Assembly: GCA_036898135.1 (NCBI GenBank)
Contig: CM072511.1
Coordinates: 26,125,564-26,189,563, forward strand
DNA length: 64,000 bases
Reading direction: 5' to 3'
DNA from: Oncomelania hupensis
Lineage: Eukaryota; Mollusca; Gastropoda; Littorinimorpha; Pomatiopsidae
The position numbers were made by a program, and so were the translations under genes. A model generated the notes under the pieces. It ran no database searches. It saw only the letters and a list, made by a program, of their open reading frames with translations, and had not been told where the DNA came from. Every line of letters starts with the position of its first letter. Position 1 is the first letter of the stretch. This document shows positions 21,785 to 33,291 of the stretch, one piece after another.

Positions 21785-23323
21785 CACAGGCGGCGGAAGC
21801 TGCTCAGGATTGGGGGGGGGGGCACACACTATTCACTGACATCAGGGCCAGACCTGTGAAAAGGTGGGGGTGGGGGTTACAGATTTAGCGAAGGCGCGAA
21901 GCGCCTAGCCTTCTAGGGGGGTCCGGGGGCATGCCCCCCCGGAAATTTTTTTTTTAAGCATGCAAAATGGTGCAATCTGGTGCAATCTGAACCTTGAAAA
22001 AGCCATCTGTGATGGTCTGGGACTTTGAGCTTTTTGAACAATTGAACTGACAAACTCTGGGGTACAAAAATTATCCTCTGCCCCTCCCTTAAAAAAAAAA
22101 AACCACACACACATTTATTTATCAGCAGAGATGTTTTGTATACTATTATTATTCACTACTTTTTGTTGATCGTTAACGGTATAAAGCTTTACCTTGTAGT
22201 TTATGAACATCACCGCCCTGCTTTCACTTAATTCAGTCTTGCTGCACTAGGTTCCTCGGCATTAGTACCATTTGTGAATTGTATCTTCTGGCAAAACAGT
22301 TCACTGCCTTTTTGAAGTCAATATCAACATCCCTGTGCACTTTCAGTAAAGCAAGTCCATTTAGTCTCTGTTGCCCCATTGTAGAGCGCAGGTAGTTTTT
22401 CAGGTTGCGCAACTGACTGTTTGAACGCTCACACTCGGTAGTAGTGACAGGTAGGGTGCAAAGGTTCTAAAGCATGATGAACAGGTTGGGATAAAAAAAA
22501 TCCCTGTCACAATGTTTCAGTGCTTCTGATGCCGTGGATGGGATGATAGCTGTCGCATTCTCAGCAGCACTTCGCCATTTGCAAACCCACCGTTGGTATT
22601 CTGCATCAAGGGTAGCGTTGTCTGGTAGGTCAGACTCCCACAACATTGCCAGCATCACCCCTTCTGGAACCTGCATGAAACCAACCTGGTTGTCTATTAA
22701 AGTGCTTGGCACCAGACATAGACCATCAACTGCTAGACCAGCATTTTTGAACCTCGAATCCAATTCGGTTGACAGGTGTTCCAAGAAAGGAATGGCAATG
22801 CTAATCTTGAAATATTCTTCTGGAGTTGCCGCAGGTTGGTTGTCACGGAGAGTCTGTCGGGATGCTTGACGAGGAACAATAACACCAGTTGTCAAAGCAT
22901 TTGCCATTTTGCTGACTTCTTCACTTGTAGTCGAGAAAATTGCTGATATTGAAAACGGTAGACTGTAAAAACTGACAGCAAATTACAGTTTTCAAAACGC
23001 GACTGTGATGTGCACGATGTCGAAAACTGTCGGTCACTTTGATCTACGCTAAGGCTAACGATTATGACGCGTCGACAGGAAATGATGACGAAGGGACGAA
23101 CTTCTCTTACTGATCAGAGGGTGATGATGATGATTATGATGATAAACACTTGTATTGCTTGATTCCATTTTTTTTTTAAATCCTTTAATGCCCTGGCCAA
23201 AAAAACAACAACAACAACAACACTACTCATTATTGGAGGGGGCAATATATAAGGCTGCCCCCTCCAACATTTTTCTAGGGGGGGCATGGCCCCCCTGCCC
23301 TCCCCCTGCTTCCGCCGCCTGTG
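21785..23323. mobile_element. hAT-type DNA transposon, internally deleted
   Basis: Perfect 16-bp terminal inverted repeats CACAGGCGGCGGAAGC at 21785-21800 and 23308-23323. Subterminal G/C-rich segments (GGGGGGTCCGGGGGCATGCC near 21915; GGGGGGCATGGCCCCCC near 23280) are of a type I associate with hAT elements. Inside, on the minus strand, is a transposase remnant (22233-22907). Length is 1539 bp against 2.5-4 kb for complete hATs. The flanks share only TATAA, so I cannot show a clean 8-bp duplication, perhaps because the target was a GGATA repeat. Confidence 0.8.
22233..22907 (-). pseudogene. hAT transposase C-terminal remnant, 52-kDa repressor-like
   Basis: From an ATG at 22907 the minus frame encodes a segment with RQASRQTLRDNQP and TPEEYFKISIAIPFLEHL. 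It reaches a TAG stop at 22467-22469 and continues in the same frame to a natural stop at 22233-22235. The second part contains LPVTTTECERSNSQLRNLKN and ALLKVHRD, the signature of the hAT C-terminal dimerisation domain as found in transposases related to the 52-kDa repressor of PKR inhibitor (THAP12-like) group. The N-terminal zinc finger and the DDE catalytic residues are absent, so it cannot transpose itself. It lies between matching inverted repeats, which identifies it as cargo of this element and not a host gene. Confidence 0.8.
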
Positions 23324-23338
23324 TATAATAGTATAGGA

Positions 23339-23339
23339 T

Positions 23340-23408
<69 letters not shown>

Positions 23409-23411
23409 CAG
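23339..23411. repeat. (TAG)n microsatellite
   Basis: About 24 TAG units immediately outside the hAT right end. Confidence 0.95.
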
Positions 23412-25074
23412 TATAAAAAGAAGAAAGGGAGGGGGAGGGCGAGGGAGAGGAGAAAACAAATAAGAGGAACAAAGATAACAGAAAGAGAAAGAGATTTTCT
23501 TGTCCAAATACTGACAAACAGGAACAACAGCACCAAAAAAAAAATTAATTAAAACATACAAAACAGGTTTGTGTCTCAATGTTTTTTCAACAATAAAGAG
23601 GGATTGATCTGTATTCAGTGAATTTTGACATGGAGGTTTAACCCTGCGTGTTAAACAGTTTTCCTCATATTTGCAATCTAACTTCATGTCCACATTGACG
23701 CTATAAAGGTCATTCTACAAGACTGTTTAAACTGGCACTTGACCTGCCTTTGAACTTGTCCGTCGACAGTCGTTCCCATGTACTGAACACAGGAGGTTCC
23801 TTTAAACCGTACCGAGGCGGCCCAGAACTTCCCGATAAAAATGGACAATACATTGTCAAAAATAAAAAAAAATCCAACCAAATATCTTCCAACAATGTTC
23901 CAGAGTACAACTGGCTGGAGTTTAAATACAAAATAATGCAAGTCTAATAGTAATATTGCTAGCCCCAGTCGTTCAACACCACTCATCAATCTAAAATAAC
24001 ACTCGGATCAGCAGGAATGGAGACTCTTATCCGAATCAATGGTCTAAATCTGATGTAGCAAACATAGACACGCGCGCAGACAAACCCACCACCCCATCCA
24101 ACACCAAACCCACATGCACAATCCCTAACACCCGCCAAACATCCACATTTCATTCAGTTTAATCCACTTCACGCGCCTTAACATCCCAAAAGAGCAAACA
24201 AATCACCTTCCATTTATTGTTCACATCGGATAGCGCAAAACTGCCCTTCGAAACTCAATCCCACCTAGTCAACAGTGATGACTTATAGATACACGGACTA
24301 GTTTAATTATGCCCGTCGTCCATCTGGTTGCTCAGTCGTGTCCAGGACAGTGTCCAATGTTTGCGGACCCCTTGTCGGCTTGTCAGTCCTGGGATAGTTG
24401 CAGTGCTGGGCAAACAAGCACACTGACCGGTGGAGGACCTTTAGGAACACTTGATGTCTGGAGAGTGCTGTGCGGGTATTGGTATGAGTGATAATATAAT
24501 CTTGATTGTTGTTCACTATGCTTGAGACTTGAATATTAAGCATAGACAGACAGTCAAAGAAGAAGAAGGACGAGGAGGTGATGGACGGGGAGGGAGGAGG
24601 ATCTTGAATCTCGTTCACCGGCGATGCACATTTGATGCATGAATAATAAAGTCTAGTAAGATAAGCAGTCAAACTCCAATTGGTATGAACTAGAGTTCTT
24701 CTGCACAGCATAAACATAAATTCATTGATGTATTAGAACATTATTTTAGCCTCCTGCTCGCCAAAACCTATACGTTGCAGAAAAAGTGTCTATAGACTAA
24801 TGGTGATTAATATTTTCGAAACAAGCACATAGGCTTGCAGGCGTCGCCGTACACAGTGAAAACTAACAGTCCGAAAAATGAAGATATGAAAAGGATAAAG
24901 TCACAAAAATTGGTATCAGGGGGTGGGAAGAAAAATGACTATGCCACTAAAATGTATACGAATTCGCTTGATGCTTGTCCTGTAAAACGTTTAGTTTGTT
25001 TGTCATATGTTTTCATTTCAATAAAATATAGGTGTTAAAACCAACATGAGAAAAGAGGTGGGAAGGCAACTTTA
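23412..25074. other. Unrecognised intergenic DNA
   Basis: Open stretches occur on both strands (for example 24307-24717 minus), but composition is unremarkable and I recognise no protein. C-rich AAACCCACC strings lie near 24080-24120. Confidence 0.4.
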
Positions 25075-25562
25075 GAGAATGGACTGGCTTGCCGCTGAGC
25101 AAAGCCATGAGGCACAGGCACTTGTATCTGGACACGCGAGCGCCTATGCCTGTGACCGGTCTCCCCTTGGTTATACACGCGAGCGTCTCGCGTGTCCAGA
25201 CGAGCGCCTATGCCTGTGACGTGTCTCCCTTTGGTTATAACGCGTCACAGGCATAGGCGCTCGAGTGTCCGGATACAAGCGCCTGTGACGCAAGCGCCTA
25301 TGCCTGTGACGTGTCTCCCTTTGGTTTGACGCGAGCGCCTATGCCTGTGATGCGTCTCCCTTTGGTTATTCCCTTTGGTCTCCCTTTAGTTATTTCCTTT
25401 GGTTATAACCAAAGGGAGACGAGTCACAGGCATAGGCGCTCGCGTGTCCAGACACAAGCGCCCGTGCCATGAAGGTTGCTGAGGACAGAGAAAGATGGAG
25501 TACGCTGGTTAAACGATCACCTGTGGTGCCCCAACGATTTTCGAGTTACGGGATAGGATAGT
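25075..25562 (+). mobile_element. RTE-type LINE 3' fragment, copy 3, interrupted by a MITE
   Basis: GAGAATGGACTGGCTTGCCG to CCATGAGG (25075-25112) and CCATGAAGGTTGCTGAGG to GGATAGGATAG (25467-25562) are the two halves of the RTE 3' region. The 354-bp MITE at 25113-25466 sits between them. Confidence 0.85.
25113..25466. mobile_element. MITE with nested internal inverted repeats, hAT-like
   Basis: The ends are inverted copies over about 65 bp: left CACAGGCACTTGTATCTGG, right (reverse-complemented) CACGGGCGCTTGTGTCTGG, both continuing into ACACGCGAGCGCCTATGCC. The flanks are CCATGAGG (25105-25112) and CCATGAAG (25467-25474), an 8-bp duplication with one mismatch inside a known RTE sequence, so the boundaries are secure. 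The interior holds at least four further GCGCCTATGCCTGTGA words in both orientations, joined by TCTCCCTTTGGTTAT, so the element looks built from repeated self-copying of its own end. No coding capacity. Confidence 0.88.
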
Positions 25563-28500
25563 AGAAAATTCAGGAAAAAATTCAGATTGCGAAAAGACAA
25601 TTTAGAGTAGGAAGGGGGAAGTGGTGTTTATGTATGTGTGTGGGTGGGTGGTAAATGGAGATGATGGTGAGGGTAATAAGGGTGGTTAGACCGGGCTTAG
25701 AGTATAATGGTGTAAAAGACACCTGAAGTGTCGGGACTATAAATCCTGCCGCGCATTAGCCTAAATGTTACATAAGCCCGTAATGATCAGCGCAAGCTCC
25801 GATATTGAAAAACGAACACTCCGCATTTTCCTCACTGTCTCCAGAGAAAGCTTAAAATTCAATGGTATCCCAGCGAAGGGAGAGTGTCTACGAACTTCAG
25901 CTTCGCCATTTACTTTTTATGGCACAATAACAGAAAAGTGGGCACAAACAATAAAAATGTTTGTTACAATGCAACAGTTGATCTCGGCAAAATGTTCTCG
26001 GCTTCACAAGTGTTGAAGAAAGAGTAGAGTATACGATGGAAACAAATGAACGTTTATTGTAACCATTGATCCTGGATAAGATAACAATAACTAGGGGTTT
26101 TCACAACTACATTATTTTCTGCCAGACAAGACGCCATCTTCAATGTTTGCAAGTGTCGGGCACGACCGCCTTGGAATGTATGATTAATAATTAATAGTTA
26201 GGCCTATACTAGGGCCATTGCACAAAATAATGAGTTGTGGGTTTCAGTGGTTCTGTTATGTTGTTCTTTTATTTTTAATGCAAATTGAGTCCTTCGCATC
26301 AAATTGTAAATTGCAAACACCTAGTCTTTTCTTGCATTTCTTTTTCTAAAAAAAATATTTTAACCCCCCCCCCCCCCCCCAAAAAAAAAAATAATAATAA
26401 TAATAATTGCTGTAGGAATTAGCGAAATAGTTTAGAGAATGGAATGGAGATTGGTGTGCGAAAACAGGAGTTGTATGTTTTGTGGGGTAGGGTGAGGAAT
26501 TGTTTCATGCAGACTGAATGAAAATCTTTAAAGTCTACAATCTGAACTATAATGACGCGAATGGTAGCAGTGGCCGTCTTTCGCCAATTTTACGTTACAT
26601 TTTTAGACTATGCATTGAAGAAAATCTCAGACCTCGTAAAACGTGGTGGCAACAATAGCAGTCTTCTCGACATCGTTAGTTTTAGTTTATATGGAGACAA
26701 ACATGGTAGGTGTTATCGCTTTGAGCACTCAACAATTGCAACAAACAACGTGTTAAAGCTCACAAACCACCCGTTTCCCGCCGGGTGGGCCGACAGGTAG
26801 GTGACGTACGGCGTATAGATCCCCCACCCCCACCTCACCCTTCCCCACCCTATGTGACAGTGAAGTGCAATTTATGCAGTCTCTAGCACTATTTTCCGCC
26901 TGGCAAAAGCCGGCGAGTTGTAAAAGGTGAACAATTGAACTCTCCTGAGGACGAGACTGTCTAAGCCATTATCCACGAAGTTTGTAAGCACATAGCTAGC
27001 TTCAGGGTAAGAAACGGTGATTGGAGGCTGTCGGGAAACTCTAGGTTATATTTACAGGAAAATTACAGCCTTGCGTGGCCTGCAGAACTGATATCCCGTG
27101 CGTAATTTCTTTAGAAACTCTCATCCGCTATACTGCATTCCTTTTTTTTAATGCTTTGCAAACGACCGTCTCTGTCAGACGGGGAAAGTTAAAGACCCGC
27201 ATTGTTGTGCAAGTGGACACTTAATCCTCAGGCCAAACACAGGTTTCTTTGTGTGTGTAGTTGCAGACATGTTGTCTGAGTGTCAAGACTGGTATGTTTA
27301 AAATGAAATAAAAGAAAAAAAAGAAATAGCGGACCAGACCTGAAGAGTTATAGTGTGGGTGTCAACGAACCCCCCTTGAAGTGCGCTCCAACACTTTTTG
27401 CAACACTCGATGAATTTACAACTAACACTTAAGCTAGCAATATAATGCGTTGTAATTCCGTGAAGCAGCCAAAGCCACACATAGGCATTCTCATATCTCC
27501 GTGATTATAAAATAATATTCTCAATATCGGTAAAAAATATCAAACACAAAGTATAGCAACCCCCACCTCACCCCACCCCTACACGCCTTAAATTCTACCA
27601 CAGCAAATAGCGAAGTTTATATGTACGTGAAAGAAACGATGCTGCTTACATTCCAAATCAAACTCAGTGCAGTCAAACAAGCATTCTTTGAGGTTAGTTG
27701 CCAGTAAGCCTCAGAACGCCAGCATTTCGAAACAAGCGTTGAGAAAGATCATAGTTATGCAAAGTCGCGTAGGGATTCTCATTTCAGAGTGATTTACCTG
27801 ACAACCGAAACTAATGACCACGACCCTATGCCTCAAACTGAATGTCAGAGCTACTGAGCTCCCTTTAAAATACTCAACATCTCAACAAGTTCTAGATACT
27901 CCATTACCGTAACCTTTTTTTTAAACCATTTTTTCCTTTCTGATTCACCGTGTAACCTCTTGTTGTGCATAGCTGACTCTTTTAATTAATTTTATTTTAA
28001 AACAATAGTAGACCTTGTTAAGCAGAGGTAAGCCTACATCACCCGTTGTGAACCTGTTCTTCCTACTTACGTCTGTATCGCAAAGTATATTTTTACAATA
28101 AAGTTGATTGCTTCATCTGCAAATTAGACCAACTAAACTTGAGAACATCGTGAACGGTACCGTACATATGTTCCACTTTTTCCATCAGAAGAGTATTGTA
28201 TAACTTTGTGCCATAATTGTCGTATTAGACTGGATTTACTTTCTACGCAAATCTCTATTTGGACTTAACAACCAAGACATGTATAACAACTAGAAGCATC
28301 CTTATAAACGCCCATGGCTTAATGCGGTCTGCGCTTAGTTAACAACCGTGTCGCTAAGGTAATTTACTTTTGAAATGTAATCTAAACATCTGTCTGAGAA
28401 TGGGATGTGAGACTAATAAGTTGTATTATTTGCAGCGCGTTGACGTCTAAACAGTGCATTTGTGGCATTGGGCGCGCAGTGTTCTGTCCAAACAAACGCA

Positions 28501-30120
28501 TGAGGCCAAATTTACTTTCGTGCCACAGGTGTTGCACAGAATGCACAATGCCAATTTTATATTTGGACCTCCGAGGGAATTTTTTTTTCTTCTCGTTCTC
28601 AAACTCCCCACCCTTCAGACCACCCATCCCACCCTCCCTCCCCCCACACACATCTCTCACTCTAATCCACTCACCCCTACATGTTTCCCTTCCCTTCTTA
28701 CTCCCTCTCTCTTCGTTTTCACTTCGTGAAAGACTGGGGTGCATCACTGACTGAATCAATGAATTAATGATTCATATTTTATTTTAGTCTCTTAATGAAC
28801 ATAACCAATGGCTTATAGAGGCTGTAGAAACAAAATAATAAAAGCACACAGACGACACACGCACACTCAACCCGGTCTTTCCCCTGCCTTCCATCCCCCC
28901 ACCCATACTCCCGCTCATTCTAAAAAAATTTAAAAAACACAAAAAACTCTCCCATATCGATACACGCGCTCAAAAGCCAAATTAGAGGACATTAAAAAGA
29001 CTTTCCGTACATTCAGCAATACAATGAGGTCACAAGACATAAGACAGTACAGACGAAGTATACATGATGATACAATGATAATGGAGGATGACGGGTAAAT
29101 ATACGAAAATAAAAGATGCCAGAAAAGATGACACGATGACGAACATCTAAAGTTGCTAAGTCATGGAAAGATGACCACCAATTCACGAGAAGCACAGACA
29201 GCCGTTTCAAAACGAATTAAGAGAATCTATGACATACAAAGTACGTTTCACATTCGACTTAATAACATGTATTAACCGAATAAAAGTGTACCATATTTTG
29301 ATGTGCTATTACGTATGGTAGGTGTAGATAGATGTACTTAAAGTCAGTTGTCCAATTTTAATCACTGGAGTCGAGTGCGCTATGGAGCAGGGGGAAAAGG
29401 GATGGGGAGGGGGTGAGGAGGGAGGGAGGGGAATACCCAATTTCTAAGTACGTGAATTTATTGTCTCGGCCGCGGTCTTTTTCACCACAGTTATCTTACA
29501 AAGGATATGGGTGGATGTGTGAGTTGCGGAGACGAAAATAGGTAAGATGAAGGTTTGGTCGTCAAGAAGATCGCCAGAACATTGGCGATAGAAGTTATAT
29601 ATTTACACCAACCATCACTTTTAGTTTGGAGTGGGTGGGAGGTTGTGGGGGAGGCGGTGGTTGTTGTTAAACGACACCGTGCAAGTGCCACAGTCGAGTA
29701 GTTGCAACAAGCATCGGGAATCTCGTTAGCGGTCTCATGCATGCAGACTGTTGGCTTTATGGCTCCTGGCCCAAACAATAGTGTCGGAGATCAAAGGGTG
29801 TACCTGCAGCCGTGCCGCACATAAAACTCCCACCACTGTTAACGCGTAAAACGCCCCAAACTGCGGCAACTGTACAAGAGTGGCTCTTCACCTTTAAAGC
29901 GCTTCTGCTTCTTGCTCTATAAAGTGTTCCCACTTGGAATCGCCTTTAGAAAGAGAAAAGAAAGCTTTTATTTTTTTTTTATGCCGCAAGAACCGTGTAA
30001 GACAAAAGACAATAAGGGTATTGGATGTGCGGTGCTTTTGCTAACTGCGTTTAGTCAAATCACTGCCTGTCTGATACTATGGACCAAACTAAAATAGAAC
30101 TAAATGCTGTAACATAAAAG
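25563..30120. other. Long stretch without recognised genes or repeats
   Basis: About 4.5 kb of mostly unique-looking sequence. Noted inside: a C17/A10 run at 26364-26390, and pyrimidine-rich tracts at 28600-28720 and 29600-29650 that open spurious frames (28382-28759). A 248-base frame at 26552-26800 has no recognisable motif. I can support no exon, RNA gene or element here. Confidence 0.45.
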
Positions 30121-30123
30121 AAG

Positions 30124-30183
30124 ACATTACATTACATGATTATTGCTTTAGGTCCAGCGGACTCTTCCGAGCCAAATCAGGAC
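30124..30183 (-). repeat. Unclassified dispersed repeat D, 3' end only
   Basis: The minus strand reads GATTTGGCTCGGAAGAGTCC and CTGGACCTAAAGCAATAATC with the ATGTAATG tail. This is a 60-bp 3' remnant of the family with copies at 10621, 14260 and 43817. Confidence 0.8.
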
Positions 30184-30187
30184 CACC

Positions 30188-30371
30188 TAAAAGAAGAAAA
30201 AGAAGAAGAAGAAGAACAAGATCAAGAACAAAAACAAGAAGAACAAGAAGAACAAGAACAAGAAGAACAAGAAGAACGAGAAGAACAAGAACAACTAGAA
30301 CAAGAAGATCAAGAAGAACAAGAAGAGCAAGAACAAGAAGAAGAGAAACAAGAACTAGAACAAGACGACGC

Positions 30372-30468
<97 letters not shown>
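30188..30468. repeat. (GAA/CAA)n then (GAT)n microsatellite
   Basis: A degenerate GAA-rich block (30188-30363), then a pure GAT array (30371-30468). It gives a false Glu/Gln-rich and poly-Met frame. Confidence 0.95.
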
Positions 30469-30470
<2 letters not shown>

Positions 30471-31282
30471 TTTACTGAAGCTGATATTTACTGAAACCGT
30501 CAGAGTTACTTTATATATTTAGTCAATATTTATTGCGATAATAATGTAACTGTAAATTAAATGTACAGGCTTACGAGCATGTGTGGGCGATTTGGGTTCA
30601 ATGCCAACTTTCGCTATCGCTTTGAACAGTTCGCTGTTTTGGTTAATACGCTGTATAAAGACAATATGTTCCTACGATCTCCAAGACCTACTAAAGGCGC
30701 TGACCATCGAGGTTCAACTGCTTTAGTTATTTGAAATAGAAGATAGGATGAAACCTATGAAACCGAAAATGCAAACCTCCAGCAATCCTGCGCACTGTGC
30801 AATGTTACGGTCCACTGAGCTGCTCTACCACCGAGGCCGGAAGACAACTCCGGCACAATGCCCTAATTCTGTTTTGTTGCCCTCTTTTGTATGGTTAACT
30901 AAGGTATTGGTGTCACCTCGTTCAATTGCCTCTTTCTGATTGCACAGTGGTACGAACATTTATTTGAACAACCTTGTGTGTCCGTGATCGTCTCAATACC
31001 AGACGCCATTACTAACCAGGTTATCGGATGATCTGGCTCGTAGAGTAAAAACAGGGATATACATTAGAACAGGCGAGATTCGCACAGATCGAGGGCACAG
31101 GTACGAACCACTGAGCTAAGTGGTACGAACAGACTGCACAGTGGGATGGAGAAGTACGTCTATATTCCTGCAGGTCTATCTTGACCCAGGTCTATGACCC
31201 CAATACCCTTCCCTTCCTCCTCCACGCCACCCCCACCCCCACCCCCACTTCCCTGTCGTCTACGTTTCCAACTTCTTTTCCC
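30469..31282. other. Unrecognised DNA with worn tRNA-like strings
   Basis: Antisense CCACTGAGCTGCTCTACCAC (30809-30828) and GAACCACTGAGCTAAGTGG (31106-31124) resemble tRNA A-box regions and may be SINE relics. No gene seen. Confidence 0.4.
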
Positions 31283-31450
31283 ACCGCCGTAACTCAGTGG
31301 TAGAGCGTTCGCCTGTCAAAATGATGACCCAGGTTCGAATCCCTTCTGAGCCGGCCGTATGATTGCTCTGGTGGTTCAGTGTTCACGGCTATCTCTGCCG
31401 TATCACCAATGGAGGGTGGTGGCTAAATGTTAAACTTTAATTTTTCGTTC
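31283..31450 (+). mobile_element. tRNA-derived SINE, family 3, copy 2
   Basis: Head CCACCGCCGTAACTCAGTGG with GGTTCGAATCCC B box, then ATTGCTCTGGTGGTTCAGTG, TGCCGTATCACCAATGG and the 3' end AAATGTTAAACTTTAAT. It lacks the microsatellite tail. Confidence 0.8.
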
Positions 31451-32223
31451 ATTCACTTATTTTTTTCAGCTTAGATCTACACCTCACATGTATTAAGGGT
31501 GTGTGTGGGATGTCGGTGCGTGGATAAGAATGAATGTGCAAGGATTAGCATGGTCATGAGAAAGCGTGAATGATTGAGAAAATGGCAGTAATAGTCTTGA
31601 GATTTTTTTTTCTAGTATTGTTATGCATTAAGGTGTTCTAATATCTGCTAGTACCGTTTCTTTATTGTATACATGTACGATAACCTTTGTGTTGTCTTCT
31701 TAATATGTCAACAGTTACTGTGCATCACACACAAATATCCTTGTGCAAATGGGGACAATAAAGATTCGTTATTCGTTACAATCTATGAAAGCCATCTCAG
31801 AACCAACCCAGGGCTGCCTTACTTTCTCGCTCCTTCTTCCATCCCTACTCCCACATCCCTCCCACACCCCCTACCCCAACCCCTTATTTAGCAACCCATT
31901 AAGGCAAAAAATGTTCCTCCTAACTCAAAAATGAAAACAAAAATGCTTTAATCTTTGGCAGCATTCTTTTCTTTTCACTCCAGGCTGCTGCTGCATTTTG
32001 ATTGAAGCCTTTGAGCCATGTGTGTTTCGTTTGGCTTGACAAGTCATTCAAAGCCATTATTTTATATCTGGAAATATTTGATTCTATACCGCAGTGCAGC
32101 CCGCGCAGCTTCAGGATGGGGCGGTGTGTTCTTGGTTTCTGCTGACAGAGCATATACACCATTGACAGACACCCACTCTGCAGCTCATTCTTTTGCCGCA
32201 AGCAGGAGGAGGTTTCAAGCGAC
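31451..32223. other. Unrecognised intergenic DNA
   Basis: No gene or repeat recognised. Some C-rich CCCTACCCC strings lie near 31850-31890. Confidence 0.4.
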
Positions 32224-32290
<67 letters not shown>

Positions 32291-32306
32291 CGTCGTCGTC
32301 GTAGTC

Positions 32307-32374
<68 letters not shown>

Positions 32375-32375
32375 T
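32224..32375. repeat. (AGT)n microsatellite
   Basis: About 50 AGT units with a CGT interruption at 32291-32308. Confidence 0.95.
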
Positions 32376-32527
32376 AATTCTTCTCTTTGTTTACCGTATT
32401 TATTTTATGTCAACTGCTTTGTTTTAGATTTCAGTAGGATTGAAAAAGATCGCGTCCAAAGTCTGGCTTCTTCCTCAACCAAACAACGGGGAAAATGTAG
32501 TAAAAAAAAAAAGAAGAAAACAAAAGA

Positions 32528-32560
32528 CGCACACCCACACTCACACACACCCACACACAG

Positions 32561-32600
<40 letters not shown>

Positions 32601-32609
32601 ACACACACA
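32528..32609. repeat. (AC)n microsatellite
   Basis: Imperfect (AC)n with CCC and GAC interruptions. Confidence 0.9.
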
Positions 32610-32839
32610 GCCACTGCATCCCTTTAGAGTTGTTTATAAAGATCGCCTTTGAGTTCTATTCAGGAATCATTTGTCATGTGATGGGAGGACGATAACATCA
32701 CTTGTCAAACGGACCTTTATTCTTTCATTTATTTATTTAGTTATTTATTATGTCTGCCGAGAATGAAGTTTAGAGATGATGTGCCGATGCGCTGCAAGAA
32801 AATTGAGAAAAAACATTTTATTATAGAGCGAATGCAAAC

Positions 32840-33230
32840 GCTTATAAAATTGCATCAAAAGGATCAATCGAAAACAGTTTTAATTATCTCTCGTCAAAGG
32901 ATTTCGCGAAAGGATTGTGTATGCAATCCAAGACAATTCTGAGCAAATGTTTCATTGCAATGGCATATTAGATGCAAGAGGCTTTAAAATTTGCATCGCA
33001 TGAACAAATCGCAAAATTATATATTTTCATAGGATTTTAAACAACGCATTTCTGCTGTGGGATGCAGGTCGAAGATGTTATGTTGCAGTGCAAAGCTGGA
33101 CAAATAGCAGAAAGCTTGTGCTTTATTATAGATGCAAAACGGTTTGAACATTGCATCACAAGAACAAATTGCAAATAGTTAAAATTGTCTCTCTTCAAAT
33201 AATTATTTTAAACAATGAATGGAAATAGAG
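32840..33230. repeat. Degenerate satellite-like repeat, about three units of 140-160 bp
   Basis: Related segments start near 32847 (TTGCATCAAAAGGATCAA), 32987 (TTTGCATCGCATGAACAAAT) and 33146 (ATTGCATCACAAGAACAAAT). Each is followed by a GCAAA-type word, and two of them by TTTTAAAC. The first and third also share ATTATCTCTC/ATTGTCTCTC words. It ends just before the RTE insertion at 33292. Confidence 0.6.
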
Positions 33231-33291
33231 TATGTCTGACATTTGATGCCGTTCTGTGAATAGATATTAAAATGATTACATAAATAACAAT

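Noticed and set aside
24307..24717. 136-codon minus-strand frame
   Set aside because: No domain, no splice context and ordinary composition. An open frame of this length is expected by chance in 64 kb.
28382..28759. Overlapping open frames on both strands
   Set aside because: They arise from a pyrimidine-rich tract and have low-complexity translations and no recognisable motif.
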